A DNA stretch of 64,000 bases from Paragordius varius (Eukaryota > Nematomorpha). Within the stretch, counting starts at the first letter, position 1. Each line of letters starts with the position of its first letter. Both the position numbers and the translations under genes were made by a program. The notes beneath the pieces are model-generated. The model saw only the letters and a program-made list of their open reading frames with translations, made no database searches and was not told where the DNA came from. Shown here in pieces: positions 12,430 through 22,744 of this stretch. The DNA lies in NCBI GenBank assembly GCA_964247055.1, contig OZ176057.1, positions 682,001 to 746,000 on the forward strand, written 5' to 3'.

Positions 12430-13425
12430 ATAACCTGTCTCGCCATAGCCCTATTTATTCCGTCTTCTGCATAAAGCTCGTATTCTGCTAACTCTCTTTT
12501 TACTGTACATCCATTTCGATTTAGGCCGCCGACGTCCTCGTTTTCCTTCAACTATATGACTACCTAATATTTTGCAATATAATTAGAATCTCTCCTTTCA
12601 ATGTGCCGGAACCAACGTACCCTATTTTTGACATTCTTTCCACTATTGGTTTAACATCTGTGCTGCCACGAATAATTCTATTCTCAATTCTGTACTTTGT
12701 TGTTACCCCACATATCATTCTAAGCATTTTCTCACGTTGAAATGTCTTTCTTCGGATTTTTTGACACCCCACGTCTGTGAATTATACATCATTATGGGTA
12801 GAACAACTTAACTCTATAACTTACCTTTCACTCTAACATCTATATTTGGATCACATAACACGCTTGAAATTTTCTTCCAATTTATCCAACTGCTCTTTAT
12901 TTTTAAATTAATATCATCGGTCAACCAACCATCTGAACTTAACATCGCCCCCAAATATTTGCAATTTTTTTACCCTTCAGAACCCAACTATCATCAACTT
13001 CCATTTCATGTTATGGACCCCCAAAAGTAATAAGTTCGGTTTTTGCTTTGTTTACTTTCAGACTGTATTGATTCAGTATAATGACCCATCTGTTTACCGT
13101 TCACTTTAACTCAGCCAAATAGACAAGATGATTATGTCATCTGCATACATTAAGTACCAACCTGACCTTACATTAACGACCTTGGCTATCTCGTCCATAC
13201 TAATTATAAACAATAAGGGGCTAAGTGATGAGCCTTGGTAGACTCCATGCTTTATTGAAAAGGGCTCTCATAAACCTTGTGGAGTTTTAATCCTGGAGGT
13301 GTGAGATTCGTACATTATTTGTAACCACTTAATATAACTTTCTGGCACTTTTTTACGACGGAGACTTCACCAAATAGTTAATCTAAATCCTGTCAAAAGC
13401 CTTTTCTATCTCAATTAAAACCCCG
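12430..13425 (-). mobile_element. Broken non-LTR retrotransposon (LINE) reverse transcriptase
   Basis: On the minus strand, pieces in several frames show the order of a LINE reverse transcriptase. About 13420-13390 gives IEIEKAFDRI, the FxDxxKAFD region. About 13310-13230 gives YESHTSRIKTPQG and then GVYQGSSLSPLLFIISMDE. About 13150-13110 gives YLMYADDIIIL, with the catalytic YADD box. At 12772-12560 an open frame reads EKMLRMICGVTTKYRIENR and IIRGSTDVKPI, the familiar post-RT segment with its R-x-x-N-x-x-I-R-G pattern. There are several frameshifts, so it is dead. No endonuclease region was found. It lies inside the long-TIR element at 11441-14890. Confidence 0.8.
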
Positions 13426-13585
13426 TGTAACTCTTTCAATGAGAATTATATATTGAATTATACGAAAATCCTCATTTAATGCTTCAATTAATTAGAGTGA
13501 ATATGAAATAAAGTGTATATTTTGGTCAGGAAGACACGGATAATCTATCTTGATTTTGAATGAAAGTAAAGTAAAATAATAATTT

Positions 13586-13588
13586 AAT

Positions 13589-13626
<38 letters not shown>
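13586..13626. repeat. (TA)n microsatellite
   Basis: An uninterrupted TA dinucleotide run of about 40 bases. Confidence 0.95.
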
Positions 13627-13629
<3 letters not shown>

Positions 13630-15299
13630 ATCGCAAATTATATTTATATTATTTCGATAGGTTTTTTCGAAGATTTTAAAAATTGATGTCCCTTTTCGCC
13701 TCTTTCTGTGATGGCGTCTTTGGGAAACACACACAGATGGGAAGTCACCATATGTAGCTTTAGATTCATGCGGCATCTTATATTTTTTGATAAAAACGAA
13801 TATAAATGTTTAAATAACATGTGTATTATAACATGCATACCCATCCTATAGAAAGGGTCGATTAACTAATTCCAGGTAATTGTTATTTTTTTATTTTCCC
13901 AAAAATTTTTTGAGAAAAAGTTCGCAATGCAACCTATGACGCTTTTTCTTTGGGTTACATATTTAATTCAAACACCACATCGTTAAAAAGACTCGTAACC
14001 CAAAATAAAATGTATAATACCTGCTGCCCTATTAAAACTGCGGCGTTTTTATAAAAAATGCCTGGCTTATTGTGGCATCATGTTCTTAAACTAATGCTAT
14101 CCGAGATACGGTGTTCGGGGTCCAAATCCAGGTTCCCCATAATATAAAAAAATAATTTTTTATGTAAGTAGTAATGTTTATACTATTAGTTTTTTCGTGT
14201 ATTGTCCACATATATGGCAAACAATATTTTTATCCATCGGGCATCCTAAATTTATAAATATATTTACTTGGGTGATAATTATATTTTTTGTACATTTGGG
14301 TATATAATAATAAATTTTTGATGAAAAAGCTGATATAGAGTATATTTAAGTGTAGGAAATATTTAAAAATATTATATGAAATAAAGAACATATTAGATGC
14401 AGCTGAGTAAAATTTAGCTTTTTTTAGATAAAAAAAAAGCAAAAAGATGTAAAAATTAAATTTATTTTTTAAAACAAAAGTCCACAAAGCTATTACACAA
14501 TGATATTTATAATTAAACAAACATTATTAACATTCAAGAACATAAAATAAAATGTGTTTTTATTTAATAAGATGATGAAAAATATTTGTGTCAAAAAAAT
14601 ATTAATTTCCCCCGCTTTTGAGGGTTTTTTCCCCCTGGAACAAAATGTATTGAATATTTGGTGGTCTATAATAAAATTTTAATTATAAGCCACATATTAT
14701 TTGTTGACCTAACGAAAAATATTTACAAACGAGAAATATTGTATATGTCTAAATATGGAAAAAGTCCCATATCTCGTAAACGACCTGCGTAAGTAAAATT
14801 TTTTTCACAAATCTGATCACAATACCATAAGGAATCAGAAAATATTAAATTTAAATCCACAAAATTGACCCCAAATTTTGTTGCACAGTGTTAATTTTAG
14901 CTCTCACCAAAATTTTTTTATTAAAATGTGTGCGAATTTCGTCATTTTCACATATGAGCAGTCACCACAAATATGTAAATAACTTTCTTCTCTCACTCAG
15001 GGCTAAAACTAGAAGCACCATAATAATTCTGATGTTAAATAAATGCAAGGTGTAACATTATCTGTATTGGAAAATATACGAAAAATACCCAGATAATTAT
15101 TTTGTTACAGACACTTTGTTATCTGAAATTTAACAATAACCCACACATCTGATATCATTAATTAATCATTTCAAATTTCTTGCCTGATAAATAATATTCG
15201 CGGCACATATTACTTACAGCATCATGAGATAAATGCTGTTAAAAATAATCGTTTCCTGGTACAAACATATGGTCAACCTTCTCTATCGATTATAACTTG

Positions 15300-16060
15300 C
15301 TCGGCATGGTATCGAAAATATTAATTGTGATTTGAATGTGAAGCGGGTGCTTGCTGAATCAAACAGCTAGAAAGACAGCGCAAGAGTTTTTGGATGATGT
15401 CAGAAACGAAACTAATAACAATTGGTCAAAGCATTACATAAAAAGAATAAATAAATCTATGTACAATAGGAGAAAAAATAAACAAAATAATACGAATGAA
15501 CGTCAAATCGGAAGAGTGACTAGTAAAGCCATTCTTCACCTCACGAAAAAAAAATTATTTTAGCATCGAATTGGGACAGTTTATGTATGCCTCACAAATC
15601 CTACCAGAACAAATAGATTATTTTTTCATGCCGGTCTACATCCTGGTCAGTATGACCATTATATGTTTGTTGGAATCAAAATTTCTAAACCGGCTATAAA
15701 CACTAAATAAAACGCTATTGCCAAAAACTGTTTTTCGGCCATGAATAAATTAAAAAACACACTCAGGCCACAAAACAAGTCAAATAATATCCTAAGCTCT
15801 CAACCTTAAAACCAGGGAAAGAAATAGATTGATTCAATAGGCCGTTGAACTCTCCGGACCATGCCCACTGATACATCTACGCATCAATGTAACAGACCGC
15901 AAAATGGCACGTAACTAATTTTGAAGACGTTGATTAGCTAAACACATGGTTTTCCGCAAAAGACAATCAGTTTTTCTAGCATATTCAATTATCTAAGAGA
16001 TCAGTAAAAATAAAATAATAATTTAATGAATTTGTTTAAATTCCATTTATTTTTTATGTT
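15300..16060 (+). mobile_element. Dead mariner-like transposase remnant (M1)
   Basis: Reading forward, decayed frames near 15900-15990 give NFEDVD and then NTWFSAKDNQFF. That matches the C-terminal end of mariner transposases (xFEDVKxWLDxWFASKDxxFF...GIxxLPERW). Upstream, near 15580-15620, IGTVYVCLTNPTR is shared with the other copies. The open frame at 15351-15563 belongs to this copy but is not a full domain. Copies M2-M5 lie at 18925-19530, 22745-23420, 25780-26420 and 28530-28690, all on the minus strand. It is a class II DNA transposon with many stops. Confidence 0.65.
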
Positions 16061-16106
16061 GCAGATAATTTTGTGATTAAATTTGGTTTTTTTCAATTTT
16101 TTTCAC

Positions 16107-16147
16107 GGGGTGCCCAGAAAGTCGTGGCGGCGACTTCTGGACACCCC
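16107..16147. repeat. GC-rich palindrome (pair member 1, left arm)
   Basis: The sequence GGGGTGCCCAGAAAGTCG, a TGGCGG loop and then CGACTTCTGGACACCCC forms a near-perfect hairpin in otherwise AT-rich DNA. Its partner lies 125 bases on. Confidence 0.85.
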
Positions 16148-16231
16148 TGATATGAAGTATAGAGCGCTATCGATCCTCATTTGATGCTTTCATTGAATTG
16201 CATATGTCCAGTATTTATTCAATTTATTCGC

Positions 16232-16269
16232 GGGGCCAAAAACTCGTGGCGGCGAGTTCTGAACCCCCC
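16232..16269. repeat. GC-rich palindrome (pair member 2, left arm)
   Basis: GGGGCCAAAAACTCG, a TGGCGG loop and then CGAGTTCTGAACCCC. It is a sister of the palindrome at 16107-16147, with the same loop and a different stem. Confidence 0.85.
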
Positions 16270-16454
16270 GGAATTGGACCAATGTTTTGGGTTTTTCTTT
16301 TCATATCATAATAAACAAATATAATGATTGAAGTTGCTTATATCCTAATAAACCGGAAGGAAAAATGATGTGTTAATATTATCCATTTGGGTTTTTTCTT
16401 CTTATTGTAAACTTTATTATCATGTTTCATGGTTTGAGTCTTTTTTTGAAAACA

Positions 16455-16691
16455 TCATAAATGATAAGTTCTCATGCGCATGGAGATGTTGGCATATCTT
16501 TGGTACCATAACAAATGATGATGTTTATGTATTTTAGAAAGTATTAACGATAATGCTAGATTGTCATTACGAAGTTTGATATAATACATTTTTTGAAGAA
16601 TGTTGAATATTTGTTTTATTAAGGATGCAATAGAAATTATTGTTAATATTTGTTTTTGATTTTGTGATATAAAATAGTTTATTTTATCCAT
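16455..16691 (-). CDS. Repeat-borne 78-codon ORF (copy 1), unknown function
   Basis: The frame begins MDKINYFISQNQ, continues through a hydrophobic stretch (TIISIASLIKQIFNIL), then YYIKLRNDNLAL and KIHKHHHLLWYQRYANIS. The mirrored copy at 22073-22309 keeps an open frame of exactly the same length and most residues, although the surrounding arms have diverged. A remnant of the same region lies at about 34170-34240 without the full frame. It may be an exon of a transposase or of the gene that donated the duplicated block. I recognise no family. Confidence 0.4.
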   Translation of the reverse strand: MDKINYFISQNQKQILTIISIASLIKQIFNILQKMYYIKLRNDNLALSLILSKIHKHHHLLWYQRYANISMRMRTYHL

Positions 16692-17129
16692 TTTTCAAAT
16701 CAAACAAAATTATAAATAAACTAACAATCACTTTTGATAACTAAGTATATAGACGGAGCACGTCATAAATATGCATCATTTAGTATAGTGAGGAAATACA
16801 ACATTACCTGTATAAACAAAAATTCCATATAAAATTAAAAACTTTAAAGCAGTTGATTACATTTTGGGGTAGTCTAAACCTTTGTGAAACTTTATCTATA
16901 ATTGGCAGTTAGATATTGCTGTATGAATCGATAAAACTGTCAATAAAAATATAGCATAGTTAAAACAATAACTTAATAGTTTTTGTAGCAATGTTTGATT
17001 TTTAATTTTACAAAATCAGCTGTATGTTGTAACTAAGTTTTAGTTGGCAATTTTTATACATCCCTCTGAATGGTAAGAAAAAACATCTTATGGTTTTGAT
17101 ATGATACTAAGACAATCCTACCCTTACAG

Positions 17130-17395
17130 ATTAAAACACAATAATTTTTGCGGGCCGCACTTATAAAATATAAGGGCATATTCAATATTCAAAAAAGACT
17201 GAAATATCTAACGATTCTTTCTAGTTTATTGCCAAAATTTAGAAAAAAACTCCTCAGATTCGTTTAGCTGTAAATAATAATTTTTAATTATTAAATTTTT
17301 ATTTGGTATTGGTGAAATAACTCGCGGGCTACAAAATATTTCATATGGCCGCGTTCGGCGCGAGAGCGTCGTATTAGACACCCCTGGTTTAGATT
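17130..17395. mobile_element. hAT-like MITE
   Basis: The left part has GCGGGCCGCACTTATAAAAT. The right end is GGCCGCGTTCGGCGCGAGAG followed by a run ending ACACCCCTGG. The end sequence CAGGGGTGTC with nearby GCGGCC is common in hAT-type MITEs of animals. No coding capacity. Confidence 0.5.
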
Positions 17396-17869
17396 ATTAT
17401 GGTATCCAACTTTACTTTTATTTTATATTAAATGTCATAACATTCTCGTACCGTTAAGACGGGGCATTACGGTTAAATAAATATTTACATATTTTGCTAA
17501 AAAGATCTAACATCAATGCTATTTGAAAATGAATCATCCATCGTATGCCGGTTTAGAACGTGAATAATGTGAAATAAAAAATATCAACATATCATCCATC
17601 TCCTTACGGTTTAAAACAAGGGCCCCACAAAGATACCATTTTAGTAATACACATCGTCACATTACTATAAGGCATATAGGCGTTTCAAACATTTTTTCCA
17701 GTTAAATGGATAATACAATCCCTTTATTGTTAGAATAGAGGTAATTTCCTCTTTCTAATCCATTTGTATAGAAATGGATAATCTCATGCATGAATTAACC
17801 TTTTTTTAAGGCCGACAACTATCGTTTTCATCATGCTAAAAATTGTAGGAAGTACGCTTCAACAAATTT

Positions 17870-18020
17870 TTGCTAAGAAATGATTTTTTTTAAAAGCTTC
17901 AAAAATATTTTTTTATGTCCACATTTAGCATATTGCGAAATTCCAGCAATTTTGTGTTTATAAATAACGTAGCCCGTTTTAGAAGAGCAAAAAAATTTGG
18001 AACTATCAGAATATAATTAT
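17870..18020. repeat. Dispersed repeat block shared with 10270-10400
   Basis: Both places contain an AAAATATTTTT run, then a CATATT/CGACAT block, then TAGCCxxTTTTAGAxGAGCxAAAA and GGxACTxTC. It is probably a fragment of the family F repeat. Confidence 0.4.
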
Positions 18021-18790
18021 TTCATTAGGAGGCCTCAAATTAACGGCTAATAAAAAACGCCTGATTTTTTTACCTAGTTATGGATAATACTTCGAGCTTT
18101 AAATGAGCTCATATGGCTTCAATAATTTTCCGTAAATAAGCTCCAAAACAACGCAATTTCTATATAGCGGCGCAGTTTTAGCGGCTATCTGTTTACCCAG
18201 CAGCCAATAATAAAAAAACGCAAGACTAAAATTTTTGCCTTTTAAGATAAAATAACTTTAATCCCCAGTAAATTTTAACGGTCTGATATAAGAAAATTAG
18301 TTTTTTTGAAAAAAATACGATTTTACGGGGGGAACGGGTAAAAAGAAAGCCTAAATTAAAAAAGTAAGCCGATTACGTTCGGCGCAATCGAAAAAAAGTA
18401 AAAATGATCATATTTGAAATCGAAAGGTACAACAGGTTTTCCGGAAAATTGTCTCAAAGACACGATTTTTATGGACTTCTGTTTTCAAAAAAACCGTTTT
18501 TACACGGGTTGAGCCTGAACTGGGAGCGTAATTCAAAAAAAGGGAGCTATTGTCGGGGAATTCATTAATGATAATATTTTTTTTTACATTTGGATTTGAA
18601 TGGGTCTACTGGTTTTCCGGGAACAGACAACAAAGCCAGCATTTTCAATTTTTTTAAATATAAGGATTATAATGATCTGAATAGAAATGCTGATATAAAC
18701 AGTCCTTTCGAACCAGAAGATTTTATGATATATTTATCCACGATGATTGTTATTTTTCTTTATAACGATAATTTTACAAGTTAAAAATCA
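18020..18790. repeat. Dispersed repeat (family S), inverse of 62950-64000
   Basis: Its inverse recurs at the window end. The shared blocks are GGTCTACxGGTTTTCCGGxAACAGA, GAATTCATTAATGAT, GGGAGCTATTGTCGGGG, AAACCGTTTTTxACACGGG, GACACGATTTTTxTG, GCGCAATC and CAAATATGATC-like runs. An open frame of 64 codons (18590-18784) and one of 75 on the inverse copy share DLxGSTGFPxTDxKA, but this follows from the repeat's identity and is probably not a gene. Confidence 0.7.
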
Positions 18791-18824
18791 TTTTTTGTTA
18801 GTTTGTATTTTTATCACTTACGAC

Positions 18825-18900
18825 CCCATAATTTTGCTACGCGACCTCAAATGGGGTCGCGACCCATAGTTTAAGAAGCCCTGGTTTAAATAATAGTACA
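18825..18900. mobile_element. hAT-like MITE right end
   Basis: The run ACGACCCCATAATTTTGCTA, then GACCTCAAATGGGGTCGCGA and AAGAAGCCCTGG, has the familiar end of hAT MITEs (inverse CAGGGCTTCTTAAACTATGG). The matching left end was not located. Confidence 0.5.
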
Positions 18901-18924
18901 TATCCGCACTTTATGGTTTAAATC

Positions 18925-19530
18925 AGGGGTGTCCGAAATTCGCCGCCACGACTTTTACCCGCGAAAAATTTGAAAAAATCTAAATCCAACCAAATGTATT
19001 AACCACATAAAAAATAAATACTTTAAAACAATTTTTTTTTCTATAATATTATTTTTATATTTTTATTTATTAGTTTATATATGAGTAGGGTATTTGCGGA
19101 AAACAGATTAATTAATTCAACGTCTTCGAAGAAGTGCCGCTCAGCGAATAAGTGTTTAATTAAGGCTTAGATGTATCCAGATGGTGCCAGGTCAGAAAAG
19201 AATTTAGCAGCCCGATCCAATTTTAGGGTGTCTCTCATTGGTTTTACTGTTTGAGAGTTAGCATTGTCATGTATCAATATCAATTTGCCTTTTCTTCTGG
19301 CTCATTCCGGTTGTCTCTAATTAATTCATGGTTGAAACAAATTATTTTTTAGCAATAATGTTGTGTGATCAGGGCACACTAGGCATTTTGTTTGGTCTCA
19401 CCAGACATACAGCATGATCTCATTGTCCAGCTAATGTACAATAGACCGTCATGAAATTGGTAAAATCCACAATTACCTGTAAGATATATACCGGCACTTT
19501 GCATAACCCCTAGTTCAATGAAAAAATGGC
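18925..19530 (-). mobile_element. Dead mariner-like transposase remnant (M2)
   Basis: On the minus strand, decayed frames give YIHDNANSQTVKPMRDTLKL followed by SDLAPSGY and FAERHFFEDVE. These match mariner transposases (IHDNARPHTxxxxRxxLxxLGW...PPYSPDLAPSDYHLF...ExFxSxEDVK). This is the clearest mariner piece in the window. The second catalytic Asp of HDN is kept. The third position lies in the diverged DLAPSGY stretch, where the usual SDYHLF is changed. A single GC-rich palindrome (18925-18962) precedes it. Confidence 0.75.
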
Positions 19531-19625
19531 AGTTAAAAATAGTCAAAATTTGTTGTTTAGAGTAATTAATGTTATTAATATATGGAACATATAGAATACA
19601 TAATTCTAAATTAGTTGATACAAAA

Positions 19626-20215
19626 TTGTCATCAAAATCTTTAAAATTTTTGAGATTCGGGAAAGGAGGTAATAATGTGTATTTTACAAAACTTTAATAA
19701 TTTATAATTACGAATTTTAAGGGTTTGTTAATTTAAAACTTTAATCTTCATTAAATAAATATGTCAAATTCAATTTTTAATCTGAAAAAGGGGAATATTT
19801 TATGGGTGCGAAAGTGTGGATTAGTTGGAAGTGGATGTGGTTTAATGATAGAAAAAGCGAGTTGGTAGATATATTTTTGAATTATTGCGAGCTATTTGCG
19901 TGTGCTAAAAATTTGACCAAAAAGACGAAAAAATGTTCTTTGAAAATGTAATCAATGTACCAGACCCTTCTGTGTACTATGAAATAGGGTATCCTATGGC
20001 AAAAGTGTTTGTATATCCCGTTAAACATTTTGTGGCTTTAAATTGTTTAATGCCAACAATACGGGAAGAGGAAACTTTTGATTCAAATTAATAAATTGAC
20101 AATTCGTATTTCATATTTTTGAGGCTTAAATAATTTTCATTTTCTTTTACATTAACAGGTGAGAAAAGCAAAGGATAAATCAATGAAAAAATGGATACGA
20201 AAATTCAAAATTTAA
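19626..20215 (+). pseudogene. Multi-copy small gene family, copy 1 (frameshifted)
   Basis: Three exon-like blocks: 19626-19668, 19791 to about 20090, and 20159-20215. Block 1 reads (L)SSKSLKFLRFGKG with a GT donor, but TTG stands where copy 5 has ATG. Block 2 starts GEYFMGAKVWISWKWMWF and continues to EIGYPMAKVFVYPVKHFVAL. One base is missing in the CAKEFDQ region compared with copies 5 and 6, so the frame breaks. Block 3 follows AACAG and reads VRKAKDKSMKKWIRKFKI then a stop. It lies directly downstream of mariner remnant M2. I do not recognise the protein family. Confidence 0.6.
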
Positions 20216-20668
20216 GTATTTAATTTGCAGTGTGATCTGATGAATCATAAATATTCAATAAATTATATATTCCAAATTGTTTTCTTTTTTACTGTAAACC
20301 AATAATACATTATAAGTTGTTTTGCAATTGGATTGAATTTAAGATAATTATAATAAAAGGCTTCACATAAGCTAGACTCAAACGCATATTTTTGTTTATT
20401 TAACCGCTAGTCGCTATCTTATGTGGCTCTAAAAAGAATCTTTTTTGGGTCATGATTACCCCTTCTCAAGGAGAGAGTATATATATACATAAATTAATAT
20501 AAATACCCTTAAAAAGGTTGATTTTAAAAGTTGAAGACAAAAAATTATGCACATACCTCCTTAAACATATTGCCTTTATGGAAACTTTGGTGTACAACGG
20601 AAAGGCAAAGGGGTTAGTTATATGTTCGGGTAAGAGAACAGAGTTTGTAATATTCAAACAAGTGAAAG
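20216..20668 (+). repeat. Downstream flank shared by the small gene family copies
   Basis: The sequence after copy 1 recurs after copies 5 and 7: CAGTGTGATCTGATGAATCA, a CCAATAATACATxxxAAGTTG run, CTCACATAA-like blocks, and TACCCTTAAAAAGGTTGATTT. No gene was seen here; the minus-strand frame at 20466-20708 is a shadow. Confidence 0.55.
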
Positions 20669-21765
20669 TTGAATAAGCACCCAAAATACCTTTACATCTA
20701 TGATCCATTAGGGAAGAAACTTAGTTTTTATAGTCTTTGCATAATGGCGCTCATTATACACATGAGATATTTGAGAGGACGTCCATTGCTTGAAATGTTT
20801 ACCATTGGTGTTAGTTTAGCGGTAGATTCTATTCCTCAGGGACTTCCCATCGTTATAACAGTAATTTGCGCCGGTGTTATCCGTATGTCTAAAAAAGAGT
20901 CCTTATCAAAAAACTACCGACGGTTGAAACTCTAGATCGAGTTAATGTTTTGTGTTCGGATATACTAGAACATTAACTGCTAATCGAATGACAGTAACAG
21001 ATATATAAACACCTGATAATGGTTACTATATAATTGACAGTAAAATAGGAAAGGTATTATCCATGAACCAAATTTCTTTTTCCAAGTTTGAAAACCAATC
21101 ACCCAATATTATCAGTATGTGTGATCTAATGTAATACATTTGCTATCAGTTGGTGGACTCTGTACTGAATCAAATTTTTCCACAAATCAATCGCCCAATA
21201 ATGGTAGCGACAATAATACGAGCAGTCATATATTCCCTATTGAATCCGCTTTACTAGTACTTTTCTTAATGAAATTGATTATGGCAGGTTGAAATGTTTT
21301 CAATGTGATGTCCAAAGAGTTAAGAAAACTCCATTTTTATTTGAGAGGAAATTGTATGCAAGTTGTGGGTTCGATCAAATCAAAATGCTACCATATTGGT
21401 CGCGCTAAAAGGTGCGCCCGAAGTTGTAATGAACAGCGCAATACATACTATTCTCTCACCAACGATTATAGGCAAAAGCAATTATTGAAAGCTTCTTACA
21501 CCTACTGTTTCAAATGTTGCCTTATCGATTGGAGAAAAAGAACGAGAAAAATTGTTATATAATGCGATCCGTGTCTGAAGTGGATTACGGGTTTTGGGCC
21601 GTTGCTTTTTCAGCACATCGGTTAACTAAACCCATTTTTGGACAAAAATGGCCCAAGAATCCCAGGAATAAGGACAGTTAACATTTTTAGGATTTGTTGG
21701 TAGGGATCCTGTTAAATCAAATATTTCTGGTGTTATTTGTTATGGTAAAGATTTGCTTACATCTC
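20669..21765 (+). pseudogene. Secretory-pathway Ca2+-ATPase (ATP2C/SPCA-type) pseudogene, copy 1
   Basis: Forward frames give LGKKLSFYSLCIMALI, GRPLLEMFTIGVSLAVDS and IPQGLPIVITV (family: IPEGLPIVVTV, the calcium-site helix 4). Next come PTVETLDRVNVLCSD and LTANRMTVTD, around the phosphorylation site. The KTG of the invariant DKTGTLT is lost, so the catalytic loop is broken. Further on are KGAPEVVMN-like and FWAVAFSAH residues and TFLGFVGRDPVK from the nucleotide-binding to P-domain region. Many stops and frameshifts are present. No introns are visible although the stretch spans domains usually split by several, so it may derive from a spliced transcript (inference). A second copy in inverse orientation lies at 34255-35195. 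Confidence 0.85.
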
Positions 21766-22072
21766 TATGCGCATGAGCCATCATTTATGATGTTAAAACA
21801 GCAAAACATGAATGAAAAATTTAAAAACAGTTTTAGCGATTCTTATATAGCAATATATAAATGCCAATTTGAGATAAAGTTAAAACTCCGGTTAAGACTA
21901 CCCCAAAACGTAATCAACTGCTTTAAATATTTTAATTTTATATCGAATCTTCGTTTATAGGTAATGTTGTGTTTCCACACTATAATAAATGATGCATATT
22001 TATGACGTGCTCCTTCTATATACTTAGTTATCAAAAGTGATTGTTAGTTAGATTATTTTGTTGATTTGAAAA

Positions 22073-22309
22073 ATGGATAAAATAAACTATTTCATTTCAC
22101 AAAATCAAAGAGAAATATTAGCAGTCATATCTATCGCTTCTTTAATAAAACAAATATTAAACATTCTTCGAAAAATGTATTATATCAAACTTCGTAATGA
22201 CAATCTAGCATTATCGATAAAACTTTCTAATATACATAAACATCATCATTTTTTATGGTACCAAAGATATGCCAACATCTCCTCGCGCATGAGAAGTTCT
22301 CATTTATGA
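22073..22309 (+). CDS. Repeat-borne 78-codon ORF (copy 2), unknown function
   Basis: Same length as the frame at 16455-16691. It reads MDKINYFISQNQREILAVIS, then KMYYIKLRNDNLAL, KLSNIHKHHHFLWYQRYAN and RMRSSHL. Several differences between the copies are conservative (I/V, L/F, K/R), which might reflect past selection, but I have not counted substitutions. It lies between the ATPase pseudogene and the palindrome pair. It could be an internal exon, because sequence before it reads openly for some distance. No homologue is recognised. Confidence 0.4.
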   Translation: MDKINYFISQNQREILAVISIASLIKQILNILRKMYYIKLRNDNLALSIKLSNIHKHHHFLWYQRYANISSRMRSSHL

Positions 22310-22476
22310 TGTAAGAACGACTCTAAACATGAAACTTACAATTAGAGGAAAAAACCCAAATTGATAATATTAACACATCCTTTTTCCTTCCGGTTTATTA
22401 AGATATAAGCAACTTCAATCATTATATTGGTTTAATATGATATGAAAAGAAAAACTCAAAACATTGGTCCGATTCC

Positions 22477-22517
22477 GGGGGGTTCAGAACTCGCCGCCAC
22501 GAGTTTTAGGGCCCCCC
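22477..22517. repeat. GC-rich palindrome (pair member, right arm)
   Basis: GGGGGGTTCAGAACTCG, then CCGCCA, then CGAGTTTTAGGGCCCCCC. It is the inverse counterpart of 16232-16269. Confidence 0.85.
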
Positions 22518-22601
22518 GCGAATAATTTGAATAAATACTGGACATATGTAATTCAATTAAAGCATTAAATGAGGATCCATCGCGCTTTATACTTCATATC
22601 A

Positions 22602-22642
22602 GGGGTGTCCAGAAGTCGCCGCCACGACTTTTTGGGCACCCC
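22602..22642. repeat. GC-rich palindrome (pair member, right arm)
   Basis: GGGGTGTCCAGAAGTCG, then CCGCCA, then CGACTTTTTGGGCACCCC. It is the inverse counterpart of 16107-16147 and lies 125 bases from its partner. Confidence 0.85.
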
Positions 22643-22744
22643 GTGAAAAAATTGAAAAAGAAACAAATTTAATCACAATATTATCTGCAACATATAATAT
22701 ATGTAAAAAATAAATAGAAAATAAACCAATTCATTGAATTATTT

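Larger units (their letters stand above)
11441..14890. mobile_element. 3450 bp element with about 560-580 bp terminal inverted repeats (family D)
   Basis: The left arm, about 11441-12020, begins CACTGTGCAACAAAATTTGG. The right arm, about 14330-14890, is its inverse and ends CAAAATTTTGTTGCACAGTG. The arms share long matches, including the GGGGGAAATTAA and CCAAATATT..CATTTTGTTCCAGGGGG regions and the ATATGGGACTTTTTCCATAT region. TTA flanks both ends (11438-11440 and 14891-14893), consistent with a 3 bp target duplication. A 3 bp TTA duplication is known from PIF/Harbinger elements, but the termini are not classic, so the superfamily is open. The interior holds a LINE remnant, a (TA)n run and no recognisable transposase. 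Confidence 0.8.
15050..16930. repeat. Left arm of a 1.9 kb inverted segmental duplication
   Basis: This stretch is the inverse of about 21830-23690. Matching landmarks run in mirrored order: the ATACGAAAAATACxC block, ATCATGAGATAAAxGCTGTTAAAAATAATCG, the mariner remnant, both GC-rich palindromes, the 78-codon ORF, and the ACTTTATCTxxAATTGGCA end. The arms are diverged by substitutions and small indels, so the duplication is not recent. Confidence 0.85.

Noticed and set aside
14090-14145. GGTGTTCGGGGTCCAAATCC looked like a tRNA T-arm
   Set aside because: No matching acceptor stem or anticodon arm is found in the preceding 75 bases; it looks like a repeat fragment.
18590-18784. 64-codon ORF sharing a DLxGSTGFPxTDxKA run with one at 62940-63167 as a possible conserved gene
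   Set aside because: Both lie in the same dispersed repeat, and the frames diverge and end differently outside the short shared run.
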